Shown piece after piece: positions 18,125 to 27,810 of a stretch of 64,000 nucleotides of DNA; within the stretch, counting starts at the first letter, position 1; every line of letters begins with the position of its first letter. The DNA comes from an uncultured bacterium. GTDB lineage: Bacteria > Cyanobacteriota > Vampirovibrionia > Gastranaerophilales > Gastranaerophilaceae. The notes beneath the pieces are model-generated. The model saw only the letters and a list, made by a program, of their open reading frames with translations. It had not been told where the DNA came from and ran no database searches. The translations under genes and the position numbers were made by a program. Location: NCBI GenBank assembly GCA_950022695.1, contig CATLLN010000002.1, forward strand, positions 1-64,000. Direction: 5' to 3'.

Positions 18125-18331
18125 ATGAGCGTAAAAGAAGATGTTAAACTATTACTTGCAAAAGAAGCAATGACAATGAAACGCTTAGCTGAACTTATGA
18201 AAGAAAAAACCGGATACCCCTATAATTTAAAAGTTATTTCTGATAAACTTGCACGAAGAACTTTGAAATACGAAGAATTCAGAGTCATCCTTGATATTCT
18301 TAATTATGATATTGAATATAAGAAAAAATAG
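18125..18331 (+). CDS. Small HTH-like protein, unknown
   Basis: 68 residues from the ATG at 18125 with AAGGAG at ideal spacing. The sequence SVKEDVKLLLAKEAMTMKRL ... NLKVISDKLARRTLKYEEFR looks like a compact helix-turn-helix with a recognition helix around VISDKLARRTL. This fits a small bacterial regulator family, but I cannot name it. It is divergent from the pseudopilin gene. Confidence 0.7.
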   Translation: MSVKEDVKLLLAKEAMTMKRLAELMKEKTGYPYNLKVISDKLARRTLKYEEFRVILDILNYDIEYKKK

Positions 18332-18391
18332 TTTCATATAGCAAAAAATATTTTTACCGCATTTTAGTATAAACATAAAAAGGAATATTTA

Positions 18392-18703
18392 ATGAAAATC
18401 TCACCAATTTCAAGCAGATATTATTTTCAGACAAATAAGCAAGTTAATTTCACTCAAAATAAAGAAAAGAAAAAAAGTTCACTTGATTCAGATAAATTAT
18501 TAAAATTATGGGCAGCAAGTGCATTAACAAGTCTTGCAATTGCTTACGCAGGCGGTAAGATAATTCTAAAAGACTACAAAGAAAACATTAATGAAATTTT
18601 AGACAAATATGAACAAGAACTTAAGGTAATTGAACATAAAACAGACAGCTTTAATAATGTGTTTGAAATAGAAAATTATGATAACGTTCCGATAGAACCT
18701 TAA
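18392..18703 (+). CDS. Small single-pass membrane protein, unknown
   Basis: 103 residues. A short N-terminal motif MKISPISSRYYFQTNKQVNF is followed by a Lys-rich stretch, one membrane helix (LWAASALTSLAIAYAGGKII, about 50-69) and a charged helical C-terminus. Ribosome site AAAAGGA. It overlaps the convergent rlmN gene by 4 bp. Probably lineage specific. Confidence 0.65.
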   Translation: MKISPISSRYYFQTNKQVNFTQNKEKKKSSLDSDKLLKLWAASALTSLAIAYAGGKIILKDYKENINEILDKYEQELKVIEHKTDSFNNVFEIENYDNVPIEP

Positions 18704-19719
18704 TCGACCTTACCTCTTAACTGACCGCAAGCCGCATCAATATCAGCTCCGCGTTCAAGCCTGACAGTAACTTTTTTACCGGCATGTTCCATAAGATATT
18801 TAAATTTCATAATAGAATTATTTGACGGACGTTTGTAATCATTTTTTTCTGTCGGATTGTAAGGAATAAGGTTTATATTGCATTTAATATCTTTTAAATA
18901 TGCGGCAAGTTGTTTTGCTGATTCCACCGTATCGTTTAAATCTTTTATCAAAAGATATTCAATTGTAATACGTCTGCCTGTTTTTTCAACATAATACTTA
19001 AGCGCTTTGTGAAGCTCATCCATATTATATTTATTTTCAATCGGCATAAGCTTTTTACGAATTTCATGATTTGGAGCGTGTAAAGAAAGCGCTAATGTCG
19101 ATTGCATATCAAGATCCGCAAGCCTTTTAATTTGCGGCACTATACCTGATGTTGAAACAGTCAGGCGGCGCGCACCTATTTGGAAATTCTCGTTAAATAT
19201 TTCCATAGCTTTTAATACGTTATTAATATTTAAAAGCGGTTCACCCTGTCCCATAAATACAACATTTGTAACCTTTAGACCTGTATCTCGTTGAATTGTC
19301 AAAACCTGTTCAATAATTTCTTTATATGAAAGATTTCTTATAAAACCTCGTTTACCGGTTGCACAAAAACTGCAATTAACCGCACAACCAACCTGAGAAC
19401 TTACACAGGCTGTCAAATTTGCACGATTATCAAAACGCATCAAAACAGTTTCAACACACTCTCCATCAGGGAATTCAAGCAAATATTTAATCGTACCATC
19501 AGAACTTACCTGTTTCACTTTTATTTTTATATCGCTGATCTGTGCAATTTTTTTCAGTTCATCTCTAAATTTTACAGACAAATCTGTCATTTCATCAATT
19601 TCTTTGACCGACTTAAGATATATCCAGTTATGAATCTGACGCGCTCTGAATTTTGTAGCACCAAGTGAATCTGTAATTTCTTCTATTTCTTTTAAGTTAA
19701 GTCCTGACAGGATTTTCAT
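18700..19719 (-). CDS. rlmN: Dual-specificity RNA methyltransferase RlmN
   Basis: 339 residues. This radical-SAM enzyme methylates C2 of A2503 in 23S rRNA and A37 in some tRNAs. The cluster motif CAVNCSFCATGKRGF (CxxxCxxC) and the second catalytic Cys in AACGQLRG near the C-terminus are both present, along with GQGEPLLN. It overlaps the upstream YkgJ-like gene by 4 bp. Confidence 0.96.
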   Translation of the reverse strand: MKILSGLNLKEIEEITDSLGATKFRARQIHNWIYLKSVKEIDEMTDLSVKFRDELKKIAQISDIKIKVKQVSSDGTIKYLLEFPDGECVETVLMRFDNRANLTACVSSQVGCAVNCSFCATGKRGFIRNLSYKEIIEQVLTIQRDTGLKVTNVVFMGQGEPLLNINNVLKAMEIFNENFQIGARRLTVSTSGIVPQIKRLADLDMQSTLALSLHAPNHEIRKKLMPIENKYNMDELHKALKYYVEKTGRRITIEYLLIKDLNDTVESAKQLAAYLKDIKCNINLIPYNPTEKNDYKRPSNNSIMKFKYLMEHAGKKVTVRLERGADIDAACGQLRGKVD

Positions 19720-20315
19720 AATTTATTTAATTCCTTCAAATAAAAATTTATAATTTCTCTTTCTGCATTTAGTTTAAGTAAAACAAATTCAGATTGCAAT
19801 TTCCAGGGGGTAAATCCGCATGTTTTTGGTAAAAATCCAATAGGATTATCCGGAAAATCCCTGCAAATTGGCGGCCGCTTTTCATAATCCGGACATCTGT
19901 TATCAACCGTTACTTTTGGACAATGATAAATATAGCAATCTTTTTCCCCTTGTTCTTCCAGCATCTCTACATATTCAGGAAAAACTTTTTTTGCTTGTTC
20001 TATTGATTCATAAGGAATAAAAGTCTGAATAAATTGATACGCAAAATTATCACCATTATCAGCCTTTTGTTTTAACTCTTCCGGAGAAAATTCACTAACA
20101 GCAAAACGACAACAAACACCGCATCCTGAACAATGATTTATTGCGCGGTCATTTGCGACTTTTGATAACTCAGCCTGCCATTTTTGTTTATAAGATTTTT
20201 CAAGCTGTTCAACTGATAACCCTTGCTCTAATTTAGCTTCTATTTCTTGAGCCGATTCTTGAAAAAGCTTACGATATTTTAGTTTTAATGAATAATATTC
20301 ATCGCTTAACTTCAC
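19716..20315 (-). CDS. YkgJ-like Fe/Zn cluster-binding protein
   Basis: 199 residues from a GTG start (20315) with AGGGGTGGG upstream. The CSGCGVCCRF motif, then CP, RCPDYEKRPPICRDFP and KTCGF, match the YkgJ/UPF0153 family of Cys-rich proteins thought to bind metal or an iron-sulfur cluster. N-terminal helices (about 1-55) precede the Cys core. Translational coupling to rlmN suggests a link with RNA modification or cluster supply, which is inferred only. Confidence 0.88.
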   Translation of the reverse strand: MKLSDEYYSLKLKYRKLFQESAQEIEAKLEQGLSVEQLEKSYKQKWQAELSKVANDRAINHCSGCGVCCRFAVSEFSPEELKQKADNGDNFAYQFIQTFIPYESIEQAKKVFPEYVEMLEEQGEKDCYIYHCPKVTVDNRCPDYEKRPPICRDFPDNPIGFLPKTCGFTPWKLQSEFVLLKLNAEREIINFYLKELNKL

Positions 20316-20324
20316 TACCCACCC

Positions 20325-21059
20325 CTAAATATGTCGTTCAACAGGGGTTAAAAGTAAATCTGCTAATCTATCAGCACCAACAAAACCTCTTTGTGACATC
20401 ATTTGAGCAGCTAAAACATTATCGTAATCTACAAATCTGTGACGAACTTCAAACGACCCTTGAGAAAAATCAACAATCGCATAACAAGCTTTTGGCTGCT
20501 GAGTCATAGGTCTGCCTACACTTCCGACATTAACAACTGTTTGATTAGTATTTGTCTGATATCCGCAAGGAACATGGGTATGGCCGCAAAGAATCAATTT
20601 TTCGGTAGTCCCTTCGATAATTTCTTCAACAATTTCTAATGGCATTTCAGGTAAAATATCTTCATTATTTGCTCTTGGAGAACCGTGAACCAAAAGCACC
20701 GTACAACCTTCAACATCAAAGCTCAACATAGGCGGCAAATCTGCCAAATAAGCTCTGTGAGAATCATCAAGTTGTAAAACATCATCAGCCAATGCATTTG
20801 CCATAATAGGATATTGAGCATCTAAAAATTCTATAACTTCCGGTCCGTATTGTGCAATCATTTTATCTGTATTGCCTTGAATAACAGTCCAAGTATTTTG
20901 AGCCATTACATACTCGATAACTTCTTTTGGCTGAGGACCGGCAAGCGCAATATCACCTAAACAAAAAACATGCTCACATCCTTGATTCACTACATCATTC
21001 ATAACAGCTTCTAAAGCCTGTGCGTTTGCGTGTAAGTCAGATAATACTGCAATTCTCAT
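20325..21059 (-). CDS. Calcineurin-like metallophosphoesterase
   Basis: 244 residues. All five dinuclear metal motifs of the YfcE/MJ0936 group are visible: LSDLHAN, CLGDIAL, QGNTD, VHGSPR and CGHTHVP, followed by NVGSVGRP. Members hydrolyse phosphodiesters or phosphomonoesters; the substrate cannot be read from sequence. Ribosome site GAGAGGG. It is divergent from ispG, 40 bp away, and upstream of the YkgJ-like gene and rlmN. Confidence 0.9.
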   Translation of the reverse strand: MRIAVLSDLHANAQALEAVMNDVVNQGCEHVFCLGDIALAGPQPKEVIEYVMAQNTWTVIQGNTDKMIAQYGPEVIEFLDAQYPIMANALADDVLQLDDSHRAYLADLPPMLSFDVEGCTVLLVHGSPRANNEDILPEMPLEIVEEIIEGTTEKLILCGHTHVPCGYQTNTNQTVVNVGSVGRPMTQQPKACYAIVDFSQGSFEVRHRFVDYDNVLAAQMMSQRGFVGADRLADLLLTPVERHI

Positions 21060-21084
21060 AAATTAACCCTCTCTTTTTATTATG

Positions 21085-21102
21085 TGCTACAATTATTTTA
21101 TG
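21085..21102 (+). promoter_or_regulatory. Extended -10 six bases before the ispG ATG (leaderless geometry)
   Basis: TGCTACAAT ends at 21093 and the ATG begins at 21100, so transcription should start at or next to the A of ATG. There is no Shine-Dalgarno before this ATG. Confidence 0.6.
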
Positions 21103-22155
21103 ATAAAAAGAAGAAAATCAAAAGAAATTACAATAGGAAATGTAAAAATCGGTAATAATAACCCTATTAGTGTTCAATCAATGTGCAATACTGATACTCG
21201 CGATATCACTCAAACAACCCGTCAAATTCAAGAACTTGCGGATGCTGGCTGTGAACTTGTAAGGCTTGCAGTTTTAAACAAAGATGCAGCAGAAGCAATT
21301 AAGGATTTAGTTAAAATTTCACCGGTACCGTTGATTGCAGATATTCATTTTGATTACCGTCTTGCGATTCAATGTATCAATAACGGAATTTCAGCGCTAC
21401 GCTTAAACCCTGGAAACATCGGCAAACGCGAAAATGTTGAAAAAGTTGTATCTCTTGCAAAACAGCAGCAAATTCCGATTAGAATCGGAGTTAACGCAGG
21501 TTCTTTAGAAAAAGAATTGAAAGAAAAAGATATTCCGCTTCATGAAAAAATGTATGAAAGTGCAATGAAACATATTCAAATATTAGAAGATTTAGATTTC
21601 GGTTTAATAAAAGTTTCATTAAAATCTTCAGATGTATTAACAACAATTGAAGCATATCGTCTTATGGCTGAAAAAACAGATTATCCGCTTCATTTAGGTG
21701 TAACTGAAGCAGGAACACTTAAAAACGGATTGATAAAATCATCTGTAGGCTTAGGAACTCTTTTAGCCCAAGGAATCGGTGACACAATTCGTGTTTCGCT
21801 GACTGAAAACCCTGTTGAAGAAGTTTATGCAGGTTATGAAATTCTTAAATGTCTGGGACTAAGACAAAAAGGTGTAAATTTTGTATCTTGTCCAACCTGC
21901 GGCAGAACTCAAATTGATTTAATAAATTTAGCTAAAAAAGTTGAAGACAGATTCAAAAATCTTGATGCTAACATTACAATAGCAACAATGGGCTGCGCCG
22001 TAAACGGCCCGGGAGAAGCTTCACACGCGGATTTTGGCATTGCAGGCGGAATCGGAGAAGGTTACGTATTTAAAAAAGGCGAAATTATTGCTAAAGTTCC
22101 TGAAGAACAGCTTCTTGATAAGCTTGAAGAAATAATATTAAAATCATACAAATAA
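21100..22155 (+). CDS. ispG: 4-hydroxy-3-methylbut-2-enyl diphosphate synthase IspG
   Basis: 351 residues from MIKRRKSKEITIGNVKIG, the family's usual start; an upstream ATG in frame lies inside the promoter. IspG is the iron-sulfur enzyme that converts methylerythritol cyclodiphosphate to HMBPP in the MEP isoprenoid pathway. The cluster Cys residues lie in SCPTCGR and ATMGCAVNGPGEA. The mRNA is predicted to be leaderless. Stands alone on its strand. Confidence 0.95.
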   Translation: MIKRRKSKEITIGNVKIGNNNPISVQSMCNTDTRDITQTTRQIQELADAGCELVRLAVLNKDAAEAIKDLVKISPVPLIADIHFDYRLAIQCINNGISALRLNPGNIGKRENVEKVVSLAKQQQIPIRIGVNAGSLEKELKEKDIPLHEKMYESAMKHIQILEDLDFGLIKVSLKSSDVLTTIEAYRLMAEKTDYPLHLGVTEAGTLKNGLIKSSVGLGTLLAQGIGDTIRVSLTENPVEEVYAGYEILKCLGLRQKGVNFVSCPTCGRTQIDLINLAKKVEDRFKNLDANITIATMGCAVNGPGEASHADFGIAGGIGEGYVFKKGEIIAKVPEEQLLDKLEEIILKSYK

Positions 22156-22239
22156 TCCATGACATCTTTTTGTTAACAAATTATAATATTATTGCAATAC
22201 TTGCAAAAAAAAATTATAATGTATAAAAAAGAGGTGACT

Positions 22240-22557
22240 ATGAAAAGATTATTATTAATTGCTATAGCAGCTATGGTTCCTACAATGTCTCAAGCTGCAA
22301 TATCTGTTGATCAAACAACAAATCCTGCAGTTTTAAGAAACAGCGGCTATTCTGCACAAGCAGCAGATACTGTAAACGTAAGTAAAGCAAGAGCTACTAA
22401 TCAAGAATATTATACAGCTGATGAAGCTGCTTATAGAAAACAAAACAAATTTGTAAGATTCTGGAGAAAATTGTATGTTTATACAGATCCGGCAGCAGAA
22501 GATTACTCATTCTATCATCATGACAATGACACAACACCGTCTTATACAGACTTATAA
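22240..22557 (+). CDS. Small secreted protein, unknown
   Basis: 105 residues from the ATG at 22240, which has GAGGTG at good spacing. Signal peptide about 1-19 (MKRLLLIAIAAMVPTMSQAA). The mature part is polar, with an aromatic-basic patch KFVRFWRKLYVY near the C-terminus. The 3' end overlaps the TPR gene by about 38 bp in another frame, so the two are coupled. Not recognised. Confidence 0.7.
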   Translation: MKRLLLIAIAAMVPTMSQAAISVDQTTNPAVLRNSGYSAQAADTVNVSKARATNQEYYTADEAAYRKQNKFVRFWRKLYVYTDPAAEDYSFYHHDNDTTPSYTDL

Positions 22558-23212
22558 GAAATATTTGATATTACCGGGTGCTTTCATATTACTTGGAAGC
22601 ACCTGCTGTAATTCAGTAAATGCTGTAGAGTTCGGTTCGATAAAATATCACAACACTTTTATTGATTATTCAAACATCAACAAGGCGTCAACTGAAAAGT
22701 TGGCAGATTTTTATTTTAATAAAGCTCTAAATACTAAAGATAAAAATGAAAAAAGTGAATTACTGCAAAAAGCAAGTGGTGAATATTTTGTATTAACCAA
22801 ACTGGAACCGGAAAACTTACATCCGCTGGTTCAACTGGCAAGAGTGTATGATTACGAAAATAAGAATAGTTATTCAAAAGCTTATTTTTTCAGAGCTCTG
22901 AAAATTGACAAAAAAAATGCAGCTACAAATTATTACTTCGGGGATTATTACTTTGCAAGGGATGAATATAAAAAAGCGTTATATTTTTATAATACAGCTT
23001 TTGAAAACGGATACAAAGAAAATTACGATGTACTTTTAAAAATGGCTGTCATGTATGAAAAACTTGGTGACCTATTAAGAGCTAATCAATACTATAAAAA
23101 AGCATATTTGGTAAAACCTGAAAATCTGGAATTACCTGATAAAATCAGAGAAATTGAATCTTTAAGATACAAAAATACGGGATATTATAACTTTAGAAGG
23201 AACAAGAAATAA
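22520..23212 (+). CDS. Secreted or lipoprotein-like TPR protein
   Basis: About 230 residues. The start is uncertain; 22520 or 22526 is favoured because they leave an N-terminal hydrophobic signal (YLILPGAFILLGSTC, then SVNAVEF). From about residue 45 at least four TPR units are visible (FVLTKLEPENLHPLVQLARV; KAYFFRALKIDKKNAATNYY; ALYFYNTAFENGYKENYDVL; ANQYYKKAYLVKPENLELPD). TPRs bind partner proteins, here probably in the periplasm. Two bp separate it from the GHL10-like gene. Confidence 0.75.
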   Translation: MTMTQHRLIQTYKKYLILPGAFILLGSTCCNSVNAVEFGSIKYHNTFIDYSNINKASTEKLADFYFNKALNTKDKNEKSELLQKASGEYFVLTKLEPENLHPLVQLARVYDYENKNSYSKAYFFRALKIDKKNAATNYYFGDYYFARDEYKKALYFYNTAFENGYKENYDVLLKMAVMYEKLGDLLRANQYYKKAYLVKPENLELPDKIREIESLRYKNTGYYNFRRNKK

Positions 23213-23214
23213 TA

Positions 23215-25092
23215 ATGAAACTCAGATATTTAACAATTTTACTCTTAGCATTATTTCTGACTCCTTTGTGCGTATACGCAAATGATATTGATTCAATGAT
23301 TTTTTATCCTCAGGAAGTACCGGTGCAAGATTCACCCAAAGTATTTGCTCCATTAAGCGCTAATAATGAAGAAATAATTTTCAAACAAAATACCCGTAAA
23401 TTTGACAGCATAGATCCAAGTTTTAGTGCAAGTATCTATCCGGGCGGGCGCGGGGCTGATAAACTTGTTATATATACCCCAAATTTTGGACTTCACACAG
23501 GCACAAATGAATTCGGTACAGAAGCAATAGTTGAAGAAAATACTGTAACAACTTTAAGCGGGGCAGATTCAACAATACCCAAAAATGGTATTGTAATAAG
23601 CGGTCACGGAACTGCAAAAAAATGGATTACTCAAAATATAACCGTCGGTTCTAAGGTTTATATCGACATAATGAACAAAACAATTACGGTTTATACAACA
23701 TCAGAAAGCTACACCTATGAAGCTAAAGCAAAAATAGAAGAAGCTCTTTCTATAATGAATTACTATAAAAATAATCTGCCGAATTACAATTATAATCTTC
23801 CAAACAGTCATATTCAAACTGCGCAGAATTATTTAAAAATCGCAGACAATGAAAAACAAAACAGTATAATTTTACGTCAATACACACAGGAAGCTATTGA
23901 TGCAGCTAATATGGCAATAAAAACATCACTTCCATATGTAAAAAATGAGCTTAAAGGAACCTGGATTCGTCCAACAGAACTAACAAAAGAACAAATTATT
24001 GCAACTTTAGACAAAATTGAAGATGCGGGATTTAACAATATCTTTTTAGAAACTTACTTTCACGGAAAAACTATTTTCCCGAGTAAAACAATGAATAAAT
24101 ACGGTTTTACTGTTCAATATGAAAAATTTAATGAATTCGATCCGCTTGAAGTTTGGATAAAAGAAGCGCATAAAAGAGATATTAAAGTGCACATTTGGTT
24201 TCAATCATTTTATGTCGGCAACCAGCCTCCGGAATACAATCCTTCAAGTATTCTTTCAGTCCGTCCAGAGTGGGGAAATAAAACAAAAAAATTCGCCGAT
24301 AAACCTGGTGCAACTAAAGCTGCAGCAGAACATAACGGCTATTTTATAGACCCTGCAAACCCTGAGGTACAAGACTTTTTACTGGAATTATTGGATGAAA
24401 TTATCACTACATACAAGCCTGATGGCATCAATCTTGATTACATCAGATATCCTAACGCAAATGTTGCCGGAGATATAAATTCCTGGGGATATACAGAATA
24501 TGCAAGAAATGATTTCAAACTTCTTCATGGAACAGATCCAATTGAACTTACAACATCAGATGTATTATGGCTTGATTGGAATCAATACAGACGAAATAAC
24601 ATCACAAATTTTGTAAAAAAAGCAGGAAAACTTTGCCGCAGTAAAAATATTTATATCAGTACAGTAATTTTTCCTGATATAGCATCTGCCCTGGCTTCAA
24701 AACAACAAGACTGGAGAAATTGGTCAGCTAACGATTATGTTGATGGGTTTACTCCGTTATTTTTAACAAACGATTCAAATATGTTGGTTTCTATGATGAA
24801 TGACGTTATGAGAATAAAATCACCTCAAACAGAGCTTTTTGCAGGATTATTTATAACCTTTATGGGCGGTGCACCTGAAGACTTAATCCGTCAAATTTAT
24901 CAAACAAGAATGATGAATTCAAACGGGGTTATCATATTTGATTACGCTCATACCACTCCTGTTTACACCACAACTCTTATGGCAAGCGCGTTTAACGAAG
25001 AGAAACAAAAAAATCAATGCATAGCCGAAAAACAAAAAAAAAAGTGGTGGCAAAAAAGGAAGAAAAAAAAGAAATCCGTTCAGGAAAAATAG
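23215..25092 (+). CDS. Secreted GHL10/DUF187 glycoside-hydrolase-like protein
   Basis: 625 residues with a signal peptide (about 1-22, ending CVYA before NDID). From about 240, GTWIRPTELTKEQIIATLDK and later HIWFQSFYVGN, DGINLDYIRYPN and SANDYVDGFTPL fit the TIM-barrel of DUF187/GHL10 proteins, which act on or bind cell-surface glycans. Asp and Glu residues in the LDYIRYP segment are likely catalytic or ligand-binding. The end is odd: an A10 tract at 25034-25043 is followed by a Lys-rich stop-terminated tail, while a one-base slip opens a longer tail ending at 25139. Confidence 0.85.
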   Translation: MKLRYLTILLLALFLTPLCVYANDIDSMIFYPQEVPVQDSPKVFAPLSANNEEIIFKQNTRKFDSIDPSFSASIYPGGRGADKLVIYTPNFGLHTGTNEFGTEAIVEENTVTTLSGADSTIPKNGIVISGHGTAKKWITQNITVGSKVYIDIMNKTITVYTTSESYTYEAKAKIEEALSIMNYYKNNLPNYNYNLPNSHIQTAQNYLKIADNEKQNSIILRQYTQEAIDAANMAIKTSLPYVKNELKGTWIRPTELTKEQIIATLDKIEDAGFNNIFLETYFHGKTIFPSKTMNKYGFTVQYEKFNEFDPLEVWIKEAHKRDIKVHIWFQSFYVGNQPPEYNPSSILSVRPEWGNKTKKFADKPGATKAAAEHNGYFIDPANPEVQDFLLELLDEIITTYKPDGINLDYIRYPNANVAGDINSWGYTEYARNDFKLLHGTDPIELTTSDVLWLDWNQYRRNNITNFVKKAGKLCRSKNIYISTVIFPDIASALASKQQDWRNWSANDYVDGFTPLFLTNDSNMLVSMMNDVMRIKSPQTELFAGLFITFMGGAPEDLIRQIYQTRMMNSNGVIIFDYAHTTPVYTTTLMASAFNEEKQKNQCIAEKQKKKWWQKRKKKKKSVQEK

Positions 25093-25139
25093 TTGTATCA
25101 ACTAACACAAAAGGCCGCTGGGTATTTTCAAGACAGTAA
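25034..25139 (+). other. A10 tract and alternative 3' reading frame
   Basis: Ten A residues (25034-25043) near the end of the GHL10-like gene. With eleven A the frame runs on for about 32 codons to TAA at 25137-25139 and ends SGKIVVSTNTKGRWVFSRQ, which looks more protein-like than the Lys-rich tail of the present frame. It may be polymerase slippage, phase variation or an assembly indel. Confidence 0.5.
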
Positions 25140-25238
25140 AGAATACATTTTACATAATATGACCTTAATGGTTTACATTAAGCTATGCTTTTACTATAAT
25201 CTTAATAGATTATAAGAAAACATAAGGATTAAAAATAG

Positions 25239-27227
25239 ATGAGTATTTATTTATTAGAAGTAGGAACAGAAGAATTACCATATAAGTTTATCCCGCAGGC
25301 AATTGAACAGTTAAACAACGGATTTACAAATTTTTTAAACGATAATAAAGTTAAATTTTCTGATATAAAAGTTTATGCAACACCGCGCAGACTTGCTGTA
25401 ATCATTGACGGACTTGATACAAAAACAGCTGATGAAGTTAAAATTGTAAAAGGCCCAATTAAAAACGTTGCATTTGACGAAAATGGAAATCTTACAAAAG
25501 CCGGTGAAGGTTTTGCAAGAAAAAATAATCTGTCAAAAGAAGATTTATACGTTGAAGATAATTATCTTCACGCAAAAATTGTTGTAAAAGGTAAATCAAT
25601 AGCAGAACTTTTACAGGAAAATGTACCGTCAATATTTATGAAACTTCAAGGTGCACACTTTATGAGATGGGGCTATAACGAAGCTAAATTTTCCCGTCCG
25701 ATTAAATGGATTGTATCTATTTTGGATAATGAAGAAGTTAAAATTAAAATCATTGACAAAGAATCTTCAATCTATTCAAGAGGTCACAGATTTGCCCAGC
25801 AGCAGGTTTTAATTAATAATCCTAAGGATTATGTGGAAACTATGAGAAACGCTTGTGTAATCGTTGACCAAAACGAAAGAAAACAAATTATTGTTGACAG
25901 AGCAAAAGAAGAAGCTGCAAAAATCGGGGCAGAACCTTATTACACAGACGATTTACTTGAAGAAGTTACATTCATTACTGAATATCCGGTTCCTGCGCTT
26001 TGTGAATTTGACCCGAGATATCTTGATATTCCGGAAGAAGTAACAGTTACAGTTATGGCAGTTCATCAAAGATATTTTGCTCTTTATAAAGACGGCAAAT
26101 TAACAAATAAATTCATCACTATGACAAACTACTTAGGTACTGAATTTGAAAATATCAAAGCCGGAAACGTAAGAGTAATTAAGGCAAGACTAGATGATGC
26201 TGTATTTTTCTTCAACGAAGATACCAAAAAACCATTAATTGATTTCGTTGAATCTTTAAAAGGTATAACCTTCCAAAAAGGAATGGGAACAATGTTTGAT
26301 AAAACTCAAAGACTTATTAAATTATCAAACCAGATTGCAAAAGACTTAAACATTGAATCTAAAGATATTGAAAGAACCGCAACTCTTTGTAAAGCCGATT
26401 TAACAACAAACCTTGTGTTTGAATTTACTGAACTTCAAGGATTTATCGGTGCAGATTATGCAAGAGTTTCAGGTGAAAACAGCAAAGTTGTTGAAGGTAT
26501 TAAAGAACACTACTTCCCGCTAAACGCTGAAGAAGATACGGCAAAAGGAATTGAAGGACAAATTGTCGGTATTGCAGATAAAATTGATACCATTTGTGCA
26601 GTTTTTGCAGCAGGTAAAAAACCGACAGGTTCATCTGACCCGCTTGGTGTTCGACGTGCAGCGTTAGGTGTTATCAGAACAATTCTTGACTCAGGTCTTA
26701 AAATCAATGTGGATAAATATATTAAAGAAGCATTACAACTTCTTCCTGTACAAAGAGATTGTGCTGATGAGGTTAACGAGTTCTTTATCCAGAGAATGAT
26801 TATTTTCTTGAGCGAAAAATATAATAAAAATATTCTTGAAGCATGCTCTATGAAAAACCCACTGGTTGATATTGCTGATTATGTTGAAAGAGTAAAAGTT
26901 GTTAAAGATCTTAACTCACCACAACTTTTAGAAAACGCTAATCGTGTAATAAGAATTCTAAAAGACACAAGCGTAGACTCTATCAGTGAAATCTTTTTCA
27001 AAGAATCTGCAGAAAAAGATTTATATGACGCTGTTAAAAAATTGAACGATAATGTTGATTATAAAACATATCTTACAGAGCTTGAAAATCTTAATCCGTA
27101 TGTAACAAAATTCTTTGATGATGTACTTGTCATGGATAAAGACGAAAATGTTAAGAAAAACAGACTTGCTTTGTTAACATTACTAAGAAAAAAATACGAT
27201 TACTTAACTGACTTTAGCAAGGTATAA
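25239..27227 (+). CDS. glyS: Glycyl-tRNA synthetase beta subunit
   Basis: 662 residues, close to family length. The start LLEVGTEELPYKFIPQA is diagnostic, as are TPRRLAV, RWGYNEAKFSRPIKWIV and QRYFAL. The C-terminal HD-type region (VGIADKIDTICAVFAAGKKPTGSSDPLGVRRA) and DALR-like helices are present. It forms the alpha2-beta2 enzyme with GlyQ, whose gene is not in the window. TATAAT lies about 35 nt upstream and AAGG precedes the ATG. Confidence 0.96.
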   Translation: MSIYLLEVGTEELPYKFIPQAIEQLNNGFTNFLNDNKVKFSDIKVYATPRRLAVIIDGLDTKTADEVKIVKGPIKNVAFDENGNLTKAGEGFARKNNLSKEDLYVEDNYLHAKIVVKGKSIAELLQENVPSIFMKLQGAHFMRWGYNEAKFSRPIKWIVSILDNEEVKIKIIDKESSIYSRGHRFAQQQVLINNPKDYVETMRNACVIVDQNERKQIIVDRAKEEAAKIGAEPYYTDDLLEEVTFITEYPVPALCEFDPRYLDIPEEVTVTVMAVHQRYFALYKDGKLTNKFITMTNYLGTEFENIKAGNVRVIKARLDDAVFFFNEDTKKPLIDFVESLKGITFQKGMGTMFDKTQRLIKLSNQIAKDLNIESKDIERTATLCKADLTTNLVFEFTELQGFIGADYARVSGENSKVVEGIKEHYFPLNAEEDTAKGIEGQIVGIADKIDTICAVFAAGKKPTGSSDPLGVRRAALGVIRTILDSGLKINVDKYIKEALQLLPVQRDCADEVNEFFIQRMIIFLSEKYNKNILEACSMKNPLVDIADYVERVKVVKDLNSPQLLENANRVIRILKDTSVDSISEIFFKESAEKDLYDAVKKLNDNVDYKTYLTELENLNPYVTKFFDDVLVMDKDENVKKNRLALLTLLRKKYDYLTDFSKV

Positions 27228-27339
27228 CAAGCATTTTAAGCACAATGTTAAATTTTGTAACGTTCAATTGTTAAAAAGTCAATTATTTTTTTCAGGATAC
27301 TTTAAAATTATACAAGAAGGCAAAACGTAGAGGTAGAAA

Positions 27340-27657
27340 ATGTTCGACCGAATGAAAAATTTAAAATTAGTTCAAAAACTAAGGGAAACCGTAAGCCCTA
27401 GACTTAGATGGCTTTCATTTTCCAATAAAAATAAATTAGATAAAAGCACCACAGATTATTTGGAAGCAATTACAGGTGTTGATAATCTAAAATCACTTTC
27501 TGACGACCAAGAGCTGGAAGCAATGGTCAGAGCCCAACTCAAAGAAGAATTTCCAAGCATTGAAAGCATGAAATCTTATGAGTTGTTAGTCGATGCAGTT
27601 ATGCATAATATTAGAAAAAAACAGCTTCAAGCCGACGATAATCTCGATATTGAATAA
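27340..27657 (+). CDS. Small hypothetical protein
   Basis: 105 residues, soluble and helical, with a basic N-terminal half (KLVQKLRETVSPRLRWLS) and an acidic second half. No signal or membrane segment and no known motif. Ribosome site GAGGTAG. A strong terminator follows, so it is a single-gene transcript. Confidence 0.65.
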   Translation: MFDRMKNLKLVQKLRETVSPRLRWLSFSNKNKLDKSTTDYLEAITGVDNLKSLSDDQELEAMVRAQLKEEFPSIESMKSYELLVDAVMHNIRKKQLQADDNLDIE

Positions 27658-27683
27658 GATTATCACAAAATTTAAACAAAAAG

Positions 27684-27715
27684 ATAATACCTGTTGAGGG
27701 TATTATTTTTTTTGC
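27684..27715 (+). terminator. Intrinsic terminator
   Basis: Stem ATAATACC/GGTATTAT with a 7-nt loop, followed by T9. Confidence 0.85.
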
Positions 27716-27810
27716 TGGGGATAAATATTATAGGGTAAAGGGGTAGAAGTAAATATTGCTACCGGCTATTTCCAAGTCATCCCAATGATTCAAAAAAGAG
27801 GAGAATTAAT

